Below, piece after piece: positions 16,673-24,771 of a DNA stretch of 64,000 bases. Position numbers and translations under genes: made by a program. The stretch is taken from contig NZ_CP083760.1 in the NCBI RefSeq assembly GCF_020149915.1, forward strand, positions 1,364,001-1,428,000. The letters run 5' to 3'. Numbering within the stretch: the stretch's first letter is position 1; the number at the start of each line of letters is the position of its first letter. The stretch is from Candidatus Sulfidibacterium hydrothermale (GTDB lineage: Bacteria > Bacteroidota > Bacteroidia > Bacteroidales > F082). Below the pieces are notes generated by a model. It saw only the letters and a program-made list of their open reading frames with translations. It made no database searches and had not been told where the DNA came from.

Positions 16673-17774
16673 ATGTACACACCCGAAGCAATGAAAGGCC
16701 TGTCGGAGCGACTTGCGGCCTTGAGGAGGTATCTTTGACGTGGATCGCACGTTGATGGAAATTGAAGAGGAAGAAGAAAAAACACAGGCTCCCGATTTTT
16801 GGAACGACCCGAAAAAGGCGGAAGCGTTGCTGAAAAAAATTAAGGCCAAAAAGAAGAAGATAGAAGCTTTTTCGAAAGCCGAAGAGGCGGTGGAAGATGT
16901 GAAAGTGCTGGAAGAATTTTTCAGGGACGGGGAAGCGTCGGAAGAAGAGCTGAATGCCCGGTTTGCGGATGCGCTGCGTCAGATTGAAGAACTGGAATTT
17001 TTGCAGATGCTCGGGCGGGAAGAGGACAGCCTGAATGCCATTTTGAAAATCAATCCGGGTGCAGGCGGTACCGAGAGCCAGGACTGGGCCGAGATGCTTA
17101 TGCGGATGTATATCCGGTACGGCGAGCGAAAAGGCTTTAAGGTGAAAGAGCTGGAATTTCAGGAAGGCGATGTGGCCGGCATTAAATCGGTGTCGCTGGA
17201 ATTTGACGGGGATTATGCCTTTGGCTATCTGAAAGGGGAAAACGGGGTGCACCGGCTGGTGCGGCTTTCGCCTTTCGACTCGGCTAACCGGCGACATACT
17301 TCGTTTGCCTCGGTGTATGTGTATCCGGTGGTGGACGATTCCATTGAAATTGAAGTGAACCCGGCGGACATCAGTTGGGATACTTTTCGCAGCAGCGGGC
17401 CCGGCGGGCAAAATGTAAACAAGGTGGAAACGGCCGTACGGCTGCGCCATGAACCTTCGGGACTGGTGATTGAGTGCCAGGAAACACGGTCGCAGCAGCA
17501 AAACCGCGAAAAGGCTTTGCAGATGTTGCGGTCGCAGTTGTACGAAATAGAATTGCGCAAAAAACAGGAAGCGCAGGCACGGATAGAAGCCGGAAAGAAA
17601 AAAATAGAATGGGGTTCGCAAATTCGTTCGTATGTTCTGCATCCGTACAAACTGGTGAAAGATTTGCGTACCAACTACGAAACGTCGAATGTGCAGGCGG
17701 TGCTGGATGGCGACCTGGACGATTTCATCAAAGCTTATCTGATGATGTTCGGCGGAAATAATGCAGAACAGTGA
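16673..17774 (+). CDS. prfB: Peptide chain release factor 2 with programmed +1 frameshift
   Basis: Terminates translation at UGA and UAA. The gene starts at ATG 16673, reads 21 codons to an in-frame TGA at 16736-16738, and continues in the +1 frame from 16737 (GAC GTG GAT). The site is canonical: AGGAGG upstream, then TATCTTTGAC. The joined product is 366 residues, as in other RF2 proteins (E. coli 365). It keeps the UGA-reading SPF motif in [12 protein letters not shown] and the catalytic GGQ at residues 244-246 ([13 protein letters not shown]). The frameshift lets RF2 control its own level: low RF2 slows stopping at TGA and favours the shift. The AGGAGG acts here as a frameshift stimulator although leaders in this genome rarely show such sites. 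The next gene overlaps its stop codon. Confidence 0.97.
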
Positions 17775-18397
17775 TGTGGGATTATATCTATTATCTTGAC
17801 CTGGCCGGGACTTTTGCCTTTGCCGTTTCGGGGGCACTGTCGGGCATCGAAAAACGGTATGATGTTTTCGGGGTGCTTTTTGTCGGATTTATTACGGCTG
17901 TGGGCGGCGGTACCACCCGCGACATGATGCTGGGACTGACGCCCGTAAGCTGGATGAAGAATCCGGTGTATCTTTATGTGATTGTTGGTGCTGTTGTTTT
18001 TACTTTTTTGACCAGCCGGAAGATTATGAAATGGCGTAAGACGCTGTTTTTGTTCGACAGCATCGGGCTGGGGGTGTTTACCGTGGTAGGTATCAAAAAA
18101 ACGCTGGAACTGGGGCTCTCGTGGGAAATTGCCATTATGATGGGGGTTATTTCGGCGGTGCTCGGGGGAATTCTGCGTGATGTGTTCAACAACGAAGAAC
18201 CGCTGATTTTGCATAAAGAGATTTATGCCACGGCCTGTTTTGCCGGTGGTTTGATGCTGCTGGCCGGAACGCTTGCCGGTATTCCGGTTGTTGTTAACGT
18301 GCCGGTGGCCATGGTGCTGATTATCCTTATTCGTATTTTGGCGGTAAAATATCAATGGTCGCTGCCTGTTTTTGGTAAAAACCGAAACCGCGGATAA
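17774..18397 (+). CDS. TRIC/UPF0126-family membrane protein
   Basis: Small integral membrane protein with seven predicted helices in two repeats, the bacterial TRIC (YicG-like) fold. Each repeat carries a glycine-rich segment: VGFITAVGGGTTRDMMLG near residues 35-53 and VISAVLGGILRDVF near 122-135. Bacterial members form trimeric potassium or other small-cation channels in vitro; some have been linked to glycine uptake. The ATG at 17774 shares a base with the prfB TGA, so it is translationally coupled to prfB. A GTG three bases upstream is possible but less likely. The protein is 207 residues, normal for the family. Confidence 0.85.
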   Translation: MWDYIYYLDLAGTFAFAVSGALSGIEKRYDVFGVLFVGFITAVGGGTTRDMMLGLTPVSWMKNPVYLYVIVGAVVFTFLTSRKIMKWRKTLFLFDSIGLGVFTVVGIKKTLELGLSWEIAIMMGVISAVLGGILRDVFNNEEPLILHKEIYATACFAGGLMLLAGTLAGIPVVVNVPVAMVLIILIRILAVKYQWSLPVFGKNRNRG

Positions 18398-18406
18398 TAC
18401 CGATTG

Positions 18407-18528
18407 CAAATCAAAATGCGCTTTTGGGATTGAAATGAACCAAAAGCACTTTGATTTAACATCGGCATTTATCATTGTAGATTTTAAAATGCACTTTTAG
18501 CACATTTTAAAATACAATGGGGATAAAT
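18407..18528. other. Two consecutive long inverted repeats after the TRIC gene
   Basis: First dyad: arm AAATCAAAATGCGCTTTTGG (18408-18427) pairs with CCAAAAGCACTTTGATTT (18440-18457). Second dyad: arm ATTTATCATTGTAG followed by ATTTTAAAATG (18467-18491) pairs with CATTTTAAAATACAATGG onward (18503-18528). Both could fold as long hairpins at the 3' end of the prfB operon. Neither has a terminal T-run, so they may be insertion remnants or RNA-stabilising stems rather than classical terminators. Confidence 0.5.
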
Positions 18529-18608
18529 AGTGGTTGTGGTTGTCGTTTTTGTCAATTAGAACTTATTATAAATTAGCGGGGTGTTACCCATTTTCCGTCA
18601 GGATTCTT

Positions 18609-18616
18609 TAATTTTG
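18609..18616 (+). promoter_or_regulatory. Putative -7 box (TAATTTTG) of the arsC-like gene
   Basis: TAATTTTG fits TAnnTTTG and lies 24 bases before the ATG at 18640. It may drive both the arsC-like gene and fumC, which follows 29 bases after it. Confidence 0.4.
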
Positions 18617-18639
18617 ACTGTTCATAAAAAACAGAAGAA

Positions 18640-18981
18640 ATGGTTACGATTTATCACAATCCCCGCTGTAAAAAATCGCGTGCCGGGCTGCAGTATCTGC
18701 AGAGCAAAACCGACGATATTCAAATTGTGGAATATTTGAAAAACCCGCTGACGGAAGAAGAACTGAAAAAATTACTGATGCTGTTGAACAAAAAACCGCA
18801 GGAAATGATCCGCACACAGGAAGCGGTGTATAAACAGAATTTTAAAGGGAAGAATTTTACGGACGACGAGTGGATAAAAATCATGGTGGAAAACCCGAAA
18901 TTAATCAAACGTCCCATTGTGGTAAAAGGAAACAAAGCCGTTTGGGGCGATCCGGCAGAAGAAATTGACAAATTATTTTAA
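18640..18981 (+). CDS. ArsC/Spx-family thioredoxin-fold protein
   Basis: Small thioredoxin-fold protein of the ArsC family. The N-terminus reads [14 protein letters not shown] with the redox Cys at position 10, as in glutaredoxin-coupled arsenate reductases, and a later [13 protein letters not shown] contains the conserved Arg-Pro-Ile-Val. The protein is 113 residues, normal length. Arsenate reductases need Arg residues around the active Cys, and these appear present, but no ars transporter or repressor is nearby. A general redox or Spx/YffB-like role is therefore equally possible. It lies 29 bases before fumC and may be cotranscribed with it. Confidence 0.8.
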   Translation: MVTIYHNPRCKKSRAGLQYLQSKTDDIQIVEYLKNPLTEEELKKLLMLLNKKPQEMIRTQEAVYKQNFKGKNFTDDEWIKIMVENPKLIKRPIVVKGNKAVWGDPAEEIDKLF

Positions 18982-19010
18982 ATACTCACTTTATTTTAAA
19001 ACATAAAATC

Positions 19011-20396
19011 ATGGAATACAGAATAGAACATGATACGTTAGGCGAAGTGCAGGTCCCGGCCGACAAATACTGGGGCGCACAAACACAACGTTCAAAAATG
19101 AATTTTCCTATCGGCCCGGCAGCTTCCATGCCGCGCGAAATTATTGATGCTTTTGCTTACCTGAAAAAAGCAGCTGCATTAACCAATGCCGAACTGGGCG
19201 TACTGGATAATGAAAAAGCCAAAGTGATTGCCCAGGTTTGTGATGAAATTCTCGAAGGGAAACTGTACGATAATTTCCCGTTGGTGATTTGGCAGACCGG
19301 CTCGGGTACGCAGTCGAACATGAATGTGAACGAAGTGATTGCCAACCGCGGTCATGTGCTGAAAGGCGGAAAACTTACCGACAAAGAGAAATTTTTGCAT
19401 CCGAACGACGATGCCAACAAATCGCAGTCGTCGAATGACACTTTCCCGACGGCAATGCATATTGCAGCTTATAAAATGCTGATGGAAGTGACCATTCCGG
19501 GGGTGAAACATCTGCGTGATGCCCTGGCGAAAAAAGCAGAAGAATTTAAAGATATTGTGAAAACGGGTCGTACCCACTGGATGGATGCCACACCGCTGAC
19601 ACTCGGACAGGAATTTTCGGGTTATGTTGCACAGCTCGACCACGGACTGAAAGCATTGGAAGCCACGCTGGACCATCTGACCGAACTGGCTCTTGGCGGA
19701 ACGGCGGTAGGTACGGGACTGAATACACCGAAAGGTTATGCCGAAAAAGTAGCCGCAAAAATTGCCGAGCTGACCGGCTATCCGTTTAAAACCGCACCGA
19801 ATAAATTTGAAGCGCTTTCGGCACATGATGCCATTGTGGAAACTTCGGGTGCTTTAAAACAGTTGGCTGTCAGTCTGATGCATATTGCCAACAATGTGCG
19901 GTATCTGGCTTCCGGTCCGCGTTGCAGCATTGGCGAAATTAACCTTCCGGCCAACGAGCCCGGCTCGTCCATTATGCCCGGAAAAGTAAATCCGACACAA
20001 AACGAAGCGCTAACGATGGTTTGCGCGCAGGTTATCGGTAACGATGTAGCCATTACCGCCGGTGGCATGCAGGGACATTTTCAGTTGAATGTTTTTAAAC
20101 CGGTGATGATTGCCAACCTGTTGCAGTCGGCCCGGCTGCTGGGTGATGCTTGTGTTTCGTTTGCCGATCGTGCCATTGATGGTACGGTAGCCAACGAAAA
20201 GCGGATTAAACATAATCTTGAAAATTCGCTGATGCTGGTAACAGCGCTGAATACGCACATCGGTTACGAAAAAGCAGCTAAGATTGCCAAGAAAGCGCAT
20301 GCCGAAGGAACTACCTTGCGCGAAGCAGCTCTGGCCCTCGGCTTTGTCACCGACGAAGAATTTACCGAATGGGTGGACCCGCGGAAAATGATTTAA
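19011..20396 (+). CDS. fumC: Class II fumarate hydratase
   Basis: Iron-independent fumarase of the citric-acid cycle, interconverting fumarate and malate as a cytosolic homotetramer. Family signatures are clear: [30 protein letters not shown], the catalytic-His region [21 protein letters not shown], and the fumarate-lyase signature [15 protein letters not shown]. The C-terminal [13 protein letters not shown] is complete; 461 residues matches the family. The presence of WMDA and PLTLGQEF favours fumarase over aspartase. A strong terminator follows at 20414-20450. Confidence 0.96.
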   Translation: MEYRIEHDTLGEVQVPADKYWGAQTQRSKMNFPIGPAASMPREIIDAFAYLKKAAALTNAELGVLDNEKAKVIAQVCDEILEGKLYDNFPLVIWQTGSGTQSNMNVNEVIANRGHVLKGGKLTDKEKFLHPNDDANKSQSSNDTFPTAMHIAAYKMLMEVTIPGVKHLRDALAKKAEEFKDIVKTGRTHWMDATPLTLGQEFSGYVAQLDHGLKALEATLDHLTELALGGTAVGTGLNTPKGYAEKVAAKIAELTGYPFKTAPNKFEALSAHDAIVETSGALKQLAVSLMHIANNVRYLASGPRCSIGEINLPANEPGSSIMPGKVNPTQNEALTMVCAQVIGNDVAITAGGMQGHFQLNVFKPVMIANLLQSARLLGDACVSFADRAIDGTVANEKRIKHNLENSLMLVTALNTHIGYEKAAKIAKKAHAEGTTLREAALALGFVTDEEFTEWVDPRKMI

Positions 20397-20413
20397 TCGT
20401 AGGTTTGTTTTAG

Positions 20414-20450
20414 AAAAAATCCGGGATGTTTTGCATTCCGGATTTTTTTT
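20414..20450 (+). terminator. Rho-independent terminator after fumC
   Basis: AATCCGGGATG...CATTCCGGATT stem, flanked by an A-run and followed by eight T's, 18 bases after the fumC stop. It ends at the edge of the first REP-like cluster. Confidence 0.85.
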
Positions 20451-20460
20451 GTGCTTTGGT

Positions 20461-20598
20461 TGGTACGCGAAATATTCGCGCACCAGGTGAAAAATATGGC
20501 ACGCGAAGCATTCGCGCGAAGTGATGCAGTGGCACGCGAAGTATTCGCGCGCCAGTAGTTATATTTAAAACTGGTGCGCATTTGCAATGCGTGACAGT
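20461..20598. repeat. REP-like palindrome cluster A (four copies)
   Basis: Imperfect palindromes of the form TGGCACGCGAA-NN-ATTCGCGCGCCA, about 25 bases. Copies: 20461-20485 (variant TGGTACGCGAA...), 20497-20518 (last arm trimmed), 20530-20554 (best copy) and a degenerate one at 20570-20598 (GGTGCGCATT-TGC-AATGCGTGAC). They lie immediately after the 3' end of the transposase gene at 20604-21152, as REP sequences flank RAYT genes in other bacteria. Confidence 0.85.
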
Positions 20599-20603
20599 TG
20601 TCA

Positions 20604-21152
20604 TTATTCAATAATTTCTACATCCAACAGTCCTTTTCCACCACAATAGTCGATGGCTGAACTAAAAACGTAATCTTCAGGACGAAAAACAATACCTTGT
20701 GCTACCGGATTATTATGTAAATAGGATAAGCGTTGTTCCAGCATTTTATTTGTATCCAATTCTACCGGATGATTTCCATCCTGCCAAACTTTGTAGTTGG
20801 TTATTCGTTTTAATGGCCTTCCGGATGCTTTGAATGCTTTCAGTAACCATTGTTTTCTGCTTTCTTTTATATTCCTGATTTCTTTTATTATTGCTTTTGA
20901 TGTAAACTTTTTAAAATCTCTTATGATGCCGGATAATTGTTCATTGCCTGACCTGCTGATAATTAAATGTAAGTGACTGGGCATGATACACCATGCATGA
21001 ATGACCAATCCTTTTTCTTTTTGACAATATCTTAACGAATCCAATACAATTTCACTATAAGCTTGCCGGGTAAATAAATCAATCCAGTTAACAATGGTTG
21101 GGGTAATGAAATAGATGCCATCTTCGTTGTGAAATTTGTATTTTTCTGACAT
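20604..21152 (-). CDS. REP-associated tyrosine transposase (RAYT, Y1_Tnp family)
   Basis: Single-strand DNA transposase/endonuclease of the HUH superfamily, related to IS200/IS605 TnpA. The HUH motif is MPSHLHLII (His60, His62); the candidate nucleophile is Tyr144 in LSYLHNNPVAQG, and the family ending PEDYVFSS follows. RAYTs are usually single-copy domesticated genes that recognise and spread short REP palindromes. Here palindromic TGGCACGCGAA...TTCGCGCGCCA elements lie on both sides (20461-20598 and 21209-21293) with a further cluster at 23081-23204, which fits. It is complete at 182 residues, and no terminal inverted repeats of an insertion sequence were seen. Confidence 0.92.
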   Translation of the reverse strand: MSEKYKFHNEDGIYFITPTIVNWIDLFTRQAYSEIVLDSLRYCQKEKGLVIHAWCIMPSHLHLIISRSGNEQLSGIIRDFKKFTSKAIIKEIRNIKESRKQWLLKAFKASGRPLKRITNYKVWQDGNHPVELDTNKMLEQRLSYLHNNPVAQGIVFRPEDYVFSSAIDYCGGKGLLDVEIIE

Positions 21153-21208
21153 AACACAAAGGTATAAATTTACTTTGTAGCGTGGATTAGTGGAAGGCGA
21201 AATAATGG

Positions 21209-21293
21209 TGGCACGCGAAGCATTTGTGCGCCAGGAAATGATATGATGGTGGCACGCGAAACATTCGCGCGCCGGTTAGTGTATTCGCGCGCC
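21209..21293. repeat. REP-like palindrome cluster B
   Basis: Copies at 21209-21233 (TGGCACGCGAAGCATTTGTG...), 21250-21273 (TGGCACGCGAAACATTCGCG...) and a half copy at 21280-21293 (GTATTCGCGCGCCA). The last lies 2 bases from the stop codon of the XRE regulator gene, so REP copies sit between that gene and the RAYT gene. Confidence 0.85.
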
Positions 21294-21295
21294 AA

Positions 21296-21877
21296 TTAAT
21301 TAAAAAACCGGATGGCGGGGAAGTAGCGGACTTTTTCTTTCTTTTTGTAAAGAAAGATGTTGATGATAATGATTCCAAAATTATAAATGTACAACAGAAC
21401 GATGAACGGAAGGGAAAGAACCTGTTTAAACGTGAGCATATCACCTGGCTGCCGGGTAGCCATGCTGATGAAAAAGAAGATGAACAGAAACAAAAGCAAG
21501 ATGTTCCAGCTTATCTGAAAGTTTAAAACAGATTTTCCGACATTTTCCACGGATACCGAAGATTCTTTTTCCTTTATCCATATCCACAGTGGAATCAGGA
21601 TGCTCAGCGGCGGAAACAACAAAAATCCGAACTGCGACAGTTGAAGCGTGGTGATGATGGGGTCGTTTTTTTGCCTGTTTTCCGTATGGATAAAAGTTTC
21701 CGGAAGGACATCCAGAGCCGAAGCCATTCTTTTTAGCGAATCGCCGCGGGGAAAGGTTTCGCCGTTTTCTATCCGTTGAACGGTTCGCAGGCTCAGCCCT
21801 GATTTTTCGGCCAGCGCTTCCTGCGAAAATCCTTTTTGGGTTCTCAGCTCTTTTATTTTCCGGTAGTTGATTTCCAT
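21296..21877 (-). CDS. XRE-family regulator with C-terminal membrane segments
   Basis: The N-terminal 65 residues form a Cro/C1-type helix-turn-helix (LRTQKGFSQEALAEKSGLS, LRTVQRIENGETFPRG). The rest carries three hydrophobic segments (about 80-100, 118-140 and 150-178), so the DNA-binding domain is tethered to the membrane. Such proteins are common in Bacteroidota, with unknown signals. The start at 21877 overlaps the 3' end of the upstream metallopeptidase-like gene by 25 bases, implying coupled expression, so the regulator may act on that gene or with its product. The 193-residue frame ends right beside a REP half-copy. Confidence 0.85.
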   Translation of the reverse strand: MEINYRKIKELRTQKGFSQEALAEKSGLSLRTVQRIENGETFPRGDSLKRMASALDVLPETFIHTENRQKNDPIITTLQLSQFGFLLFPPLSILIPLWIWIKEKESSVSVENVGKSVLNFQISWNILLLFLFIFFFISMATRQPGDMLTFKQVLSLPFIVLLYIYNFGIIIINIFLYKKKEKVRYFPAIRFFN

Positions 21878-22965
21878 GATGATGTGGCGGTTTTGTGTTT
21901 TTCCATAATCTGTTGCAGCGATGCAGCCAGTATCTTGTTGAGCCAGGCTGTGCTAAGATAGCTTTTTTTCCAGTCGGGATTGATTTTGTCCAAAACAAAA
22001 CACATGCCTGTACCGAGATAATAAAAAGTAAGTCGGCCGCCGGTACCTTTTCCGCAGTGTCTTATCACGTTTATCTGGTTTGTGTAGTCATCTGTAAAAT
22101 GAAGGTCGGGATGTAACGGTACATAATCTGTTTGGGCTATTTCGGCCATTTTTATTTCGGTGTATTTGGCTGTGCCTTCCACCGACTGTTGGAAAACAGC
22201 GTATTTGTAATCGTTGTTGCTGCCGTAACGACAGTGCAGATAATTTTTGTACAAAGCCAGGATGTCATTCAAAAAAAAGCTGTCGTACAGGCTTTCGCGA
22301 AGGTTATCCGACCGGTAAATTTTAAACGACAGGTAACCCTGCATGTGTGCGATGGTGTTCAGCAGGCTGTCGCGGTAAGGAAAAGGATAATGCAGCATCC
22401 AGGAAGCATCTTTTCCGTAGCCGATTTTCAGACTTTTGATTTTTCTTCGGTAAGCGGTATCCGAATCCTGAAAAACATGAAACATTTCGTGCTGGGCGGT
22501 AATAATCCATCGTTCTTTTGTCATGCCGGTTATTTCGGGTGATGACAGTACCACTGCCGGAACATGATCGACATCCATACTGGCTGCCATGCCGCCCGAA
22601 TCGGAAACCGGCAGTCCGTAAACATCCATCTTGCCGATTTTTTCGACAAACCGGCCGCGACGCGCTGTTGCCGGAAAGTTTATCCGGTATTCAAAATGCT
22701 TTTTCTTGTAAACAAAAGGCATGTTTATTTTTGTCCATCCCGGCCAAACGTTATCGCCTTTGGTTTTCCACAAATGATAAGCTTCGCTGATGACTTCGAT
22801 GTCTGTCGGCGCGAGTTTGGGAACCGATGCGGAAAGATTTTGAGCATAGGTTAAGGCAGACGGCCAAAAAACAAGCAGGATAAAGAGTGTTTTGTGAAAA
22901 GCGATGTTTTTCTGTTTTGTCTGCCGAAAATGTGCAGTCCTGTTGGAAACGTTTTTTGATTTCAT
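21853..22965 (-). CDS. Secreted HEMFH-motif putative zinc metallopeptidase
   Basis: Not recognised as a named family. The 370-residue product begins with a basic stretch and a hydrophobic core ending TYAQ, a likely signal peptide with a long n-region. Around residues 157-164 it reads TAQHEMFHV, a match to the HExxH zinc motif (His159, Glu160, His163). A later EGTAKYTEIKMAE offers a Glu as third ligand, the arrangement of gluzincins. The central region is rich in Tyr and Asn with no other known motif. The 3' end overlaps the membrane-bound XRE regulator gene. The substrate is unknown; the peptidase call rests on the motif and its spacing only. Confidence 0.6.
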   Translation of the reverse strand: MKSKNVSNRTAHFRQTKQKNIAFHKTLFILLVFWPSALTYAQNLSASVPKLAPTDIEVISEAYHLWKTKGDNVWPGWTKINMPFVYKKKHFEYRINFPATARRGRFVEKIGKMDVYGLPVSDSGGMAASMDVDHVPAVVLSSPEITGMTKERWIITAQHEMFHVFQDSDTAYRRKIKSLKIGYGKDASWMLHYPFPYRDSLLNTIAHMQGYLSFKIYRSDNLRESLYDSFFLNDILALYKNYLHCRYGSNNDYKYAVFQQSVEGTAKYTEIKMAEIAQTDYVPLHPDLHFTDDYTNQINVIRHCGKGTGGRLTFYYLGTGMCFVLDKINPDWKKSYLSTAWLNKILAASLQQIMEKHKTATSSWKSTTGK

Positions 22966-23080
22966 GATATTTTTTGCAAAAGGTGAATGGCAAAAATATT
23001 ATGAGAACGCTGCTTTTTATAACGTCTTTATCCCGTCATTTAGACGGTATTTCCTTTGTAATCAAAGTAATTAGTATGCC

Positions 23081-23204
23081 TGGCACGCGAAACATTCGCA
23101 CGGATATGCTGGCACGCGAAACATTCGCACGGATATGCTGGCACGCGAAACATTCGCGCGCCAGGTATAGTTGTTTGAATTAATAAGCGAAGTATTCGCG
23201 CGCC
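23081..23204. repeat. REP-like palindrome cluster C with 29-bp tandem units
   Basis: Three copies start at 23081, 23110 and 23139, spaced exactly 29 bases. The first two are truncated after CATTCGCA and joined by CGGATATGC; the third keeps the full CATTCGCGCGCCA arm. A fourth, lacking the start of its first arm, is at 23184-23204. The tandem spacing shows local duplication of a REP plus linker. The remaining part of 22966-23080 is unremarkable. Confidence 0.85.
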
Positions 23205-23215
23205 GGTGTGAATTT

Positions 23216-23659
23216 TTACCGGTAAGCCAGGTAGAAGCCAAGGGAGATCAGGGTGGCCAGAGTGGCTGAACCGTAATAGATCATGGCGTATTTGAATTTC
23301 AGCAGGTGATTAATGGATTTGCTGGTGAAGATTTTTCCGATTTGTGCCAGAATCAAGGCAAACAGCATTACGCTGAAATGCTCAACAGACCAAAATCGTA
23401 ATGAAAGAATCCGGTTTACATCGGCTACTGATTTCACTACATATTTGTTGGTCGGTTCCATGAAAAAATAAAGGAGAAAACCGAGAATAAGTCCTAAATA
23501 TAGCAGGATGATAAAACTGTTCTCAAGGTAAATACAGGTTTTGCCGTAATGTTCTTTTTTTTGAAAATATCCTTTTGTTACCCGAAAAGTCAGAACGATG
23601 GAAATGACCACAAAGAGCAGGCTGGTCCAGATGTGTATGTTCAGAATCAGATTGTACAT
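23216..23659 (-). CDS. Small four-helix membrane protein, unknown function
   Basis: 147 residues from the ATG at 23659 (MYNLILNIHIWTSLLFVVIS), with four hydrophobic segments (about 5-25, 45-65, 95-112 and 122-143). A longer reading to 23701 adds 14 polar residues and is less likely because the shorter start places the first helix at the N-terminus. The helix pattern with conserved-looking HIW and EHF resembles small Bacteroidota cytochrome-b561-like or DUF-type membrane proteins, but I cannot assign a family. Its 3' end abuts a REP-like element. It is divergent from the DUF3667 gene. Confidence 0.75.
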   Translation of the reverse strand: MYNLILNIHIWTSLLFVVISIVLTFRVTKGYFQKKEHYGKTCIYLENSFIILLYLGLILGFLLYFFMEPTNKYVVKSVADVNRILSLRFWSVEHFSVMLFALILAQIGKIFTSKSINHLLKFKYAMIYYGSATLATLISLGFYLAYR

Positions 23660-23768
23660 GCGTTCATTTTTCTTGTCAAATGTACATCCTTTTTTGTACA
23701 TGCAAAAACATAAAAACCGGCGTATGCTTTAAAATGATTATTTTCGTTCCGCAGACCAAAATGTTTCA

Positions 23769-24632
23769 ATGGATTCCGGGAAAAAAATTACGTGTTTAAA
23801 TTGTGGCCGGCGTTTTTCGGCAGACTATGCTTTTTGTCCGTATTGCGGGCAGGCTAACAAAAAGCATGATTTAAGTTTTAAGTATGTGTTGTCGGAGTTT
23901 TTGTCGGCTAACTTTAATCTGGATTCGAAAATATTTGTTACGCTCAAATTGCTGTTGTTTTCGCCCGGAAAACTTACCCGCGATTATCTCGACGGAAAAC
24001 GTATGCAGTATATTTCTCCGCTCCGGTTATATTTATTTATCAGTCTGATTTATTTTTTCCTTCTTTCGGTGGTTCCTAATCGTGCCGGTGACAAGATGGT
24101 TCATGTTGATGCTTCGCAAAAAACTGCGGTTACCGCAAAAAAGGAAGCGGCTGTTGAAATACGTACCGCTACCGTAAATCCGGATACGTTAAATGCTTTT
24201 GAAAAGACGATTCTTGCCAAAGCCGACCGTTTGCAATCAGAAGAAGGTCAGAAGACTTTTTGGCAGAACATGCGGAAAAATATCTCCACCGGCATGCTGG
24301 TATTGTTGCCGTTTACTGCCTTGTTGCTCTATTTCTTGTTTTACCGCAACAGTTATTATTTTGAACATCTCATTTTCATTGTGCATTTGCAAACCGTGTG
24401 GTTTATTATTTCCGGTGTTTATATGCTTATTCAGCTGGTCTTTCACTGGAAAGCATTGTTTTATTTTGAGTTGGCGTTATTGTTATGGGTTACTTTTTTG
24501 TGGTTTAAACAGTTTTACGGAAAAAGTACCGGAAAAACGATTGGAAAAATGATACTTTTCTTTCTCGCTTTTGGTTTGCTCATGATACTCTTTTTTGTCA
24601 TTATGGCTGTGATTAGCTTGTTGTTTTTGTAA
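23769..24632 (+). CDS. DUF3667-type membrane protein with N-terminal zinc ribbon
   Basis: The N-terminus has a zinc ribbon, CLNCGRRF...CPYCGQ (Cys9, 12, 23, 26). It is followed by NKKHDLSFKYVLSEF and SPGKLTRDYLDGKR, YISPLRLYLFISLIYF, which mark DUF3667, a family frequent in Bacteroidota. Four or five membrane helices lie between about 90 and 285. A charged soluble segment (about 115-165) separates the first helix from the rest. Function unknown. It may be cotranscribed with nothing else: the next start is 140 bases on. Confidence 0.85.
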   Translation: MDSGKKITCLNCGRRFSADYAFCPYCGQANKKHDLSFKYVLSEFLSANFNLDSKIFVTLKLLLFSPGKLTRDYLDGKRMQYISPLRLYLFISLIYFFLLSVVPNRAGDKMVHVDASQKTAVTAKKEAAVEIRTATVNPDTLNAFEKTILAKADRLQSEEGQKTFWQNMRKNISTGMLVLLPFTALLLYFLFYRNSYYFEHLIFIVHLQTVWFIISGVYMLIQLVFHWKALFYFELALLLWVTFLWFKQFYGKSTGKTIGKMILFFLAFGLLMILFFVIMAVISLLFL

Positions 24633-24771
24633 AGGGATGACAAGCCGCAGAATCCTTTAAAATTTCTTTAGATTTCAATTTTACTTTTGAAAGTTCAGGT
24701 GGATAATGTTGCGTTAAAAACGCAGTATGTCTTTGTTTTTTGCCGTAAAACCATATTTAAAATTACTGATT

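Noticed and set aside
16673-16738. prfB as a pseudogene because of the early TGA
   Set aside because: The stop lies in the standard programmed +1 frameshift signal, and the downstream frame is intact.
16671-17837. Minus-strand frame of 388 codons opposite prfB
   Set aside because: prfB is certain from GGQ, SPF and the frameshift site; the opposite frame shows no motif.
22974-23183. 69-codon plus frame over REP cluster C
   Set aside because: It mostly translates the repeats themselves and has no independent support.
23081-23204. Possible CRISPR array (29-base period)
   Set aside because: There are no unique spacers; the units are adjacent copies of one palindrome with a constant linker, and no cas genes are in the window.
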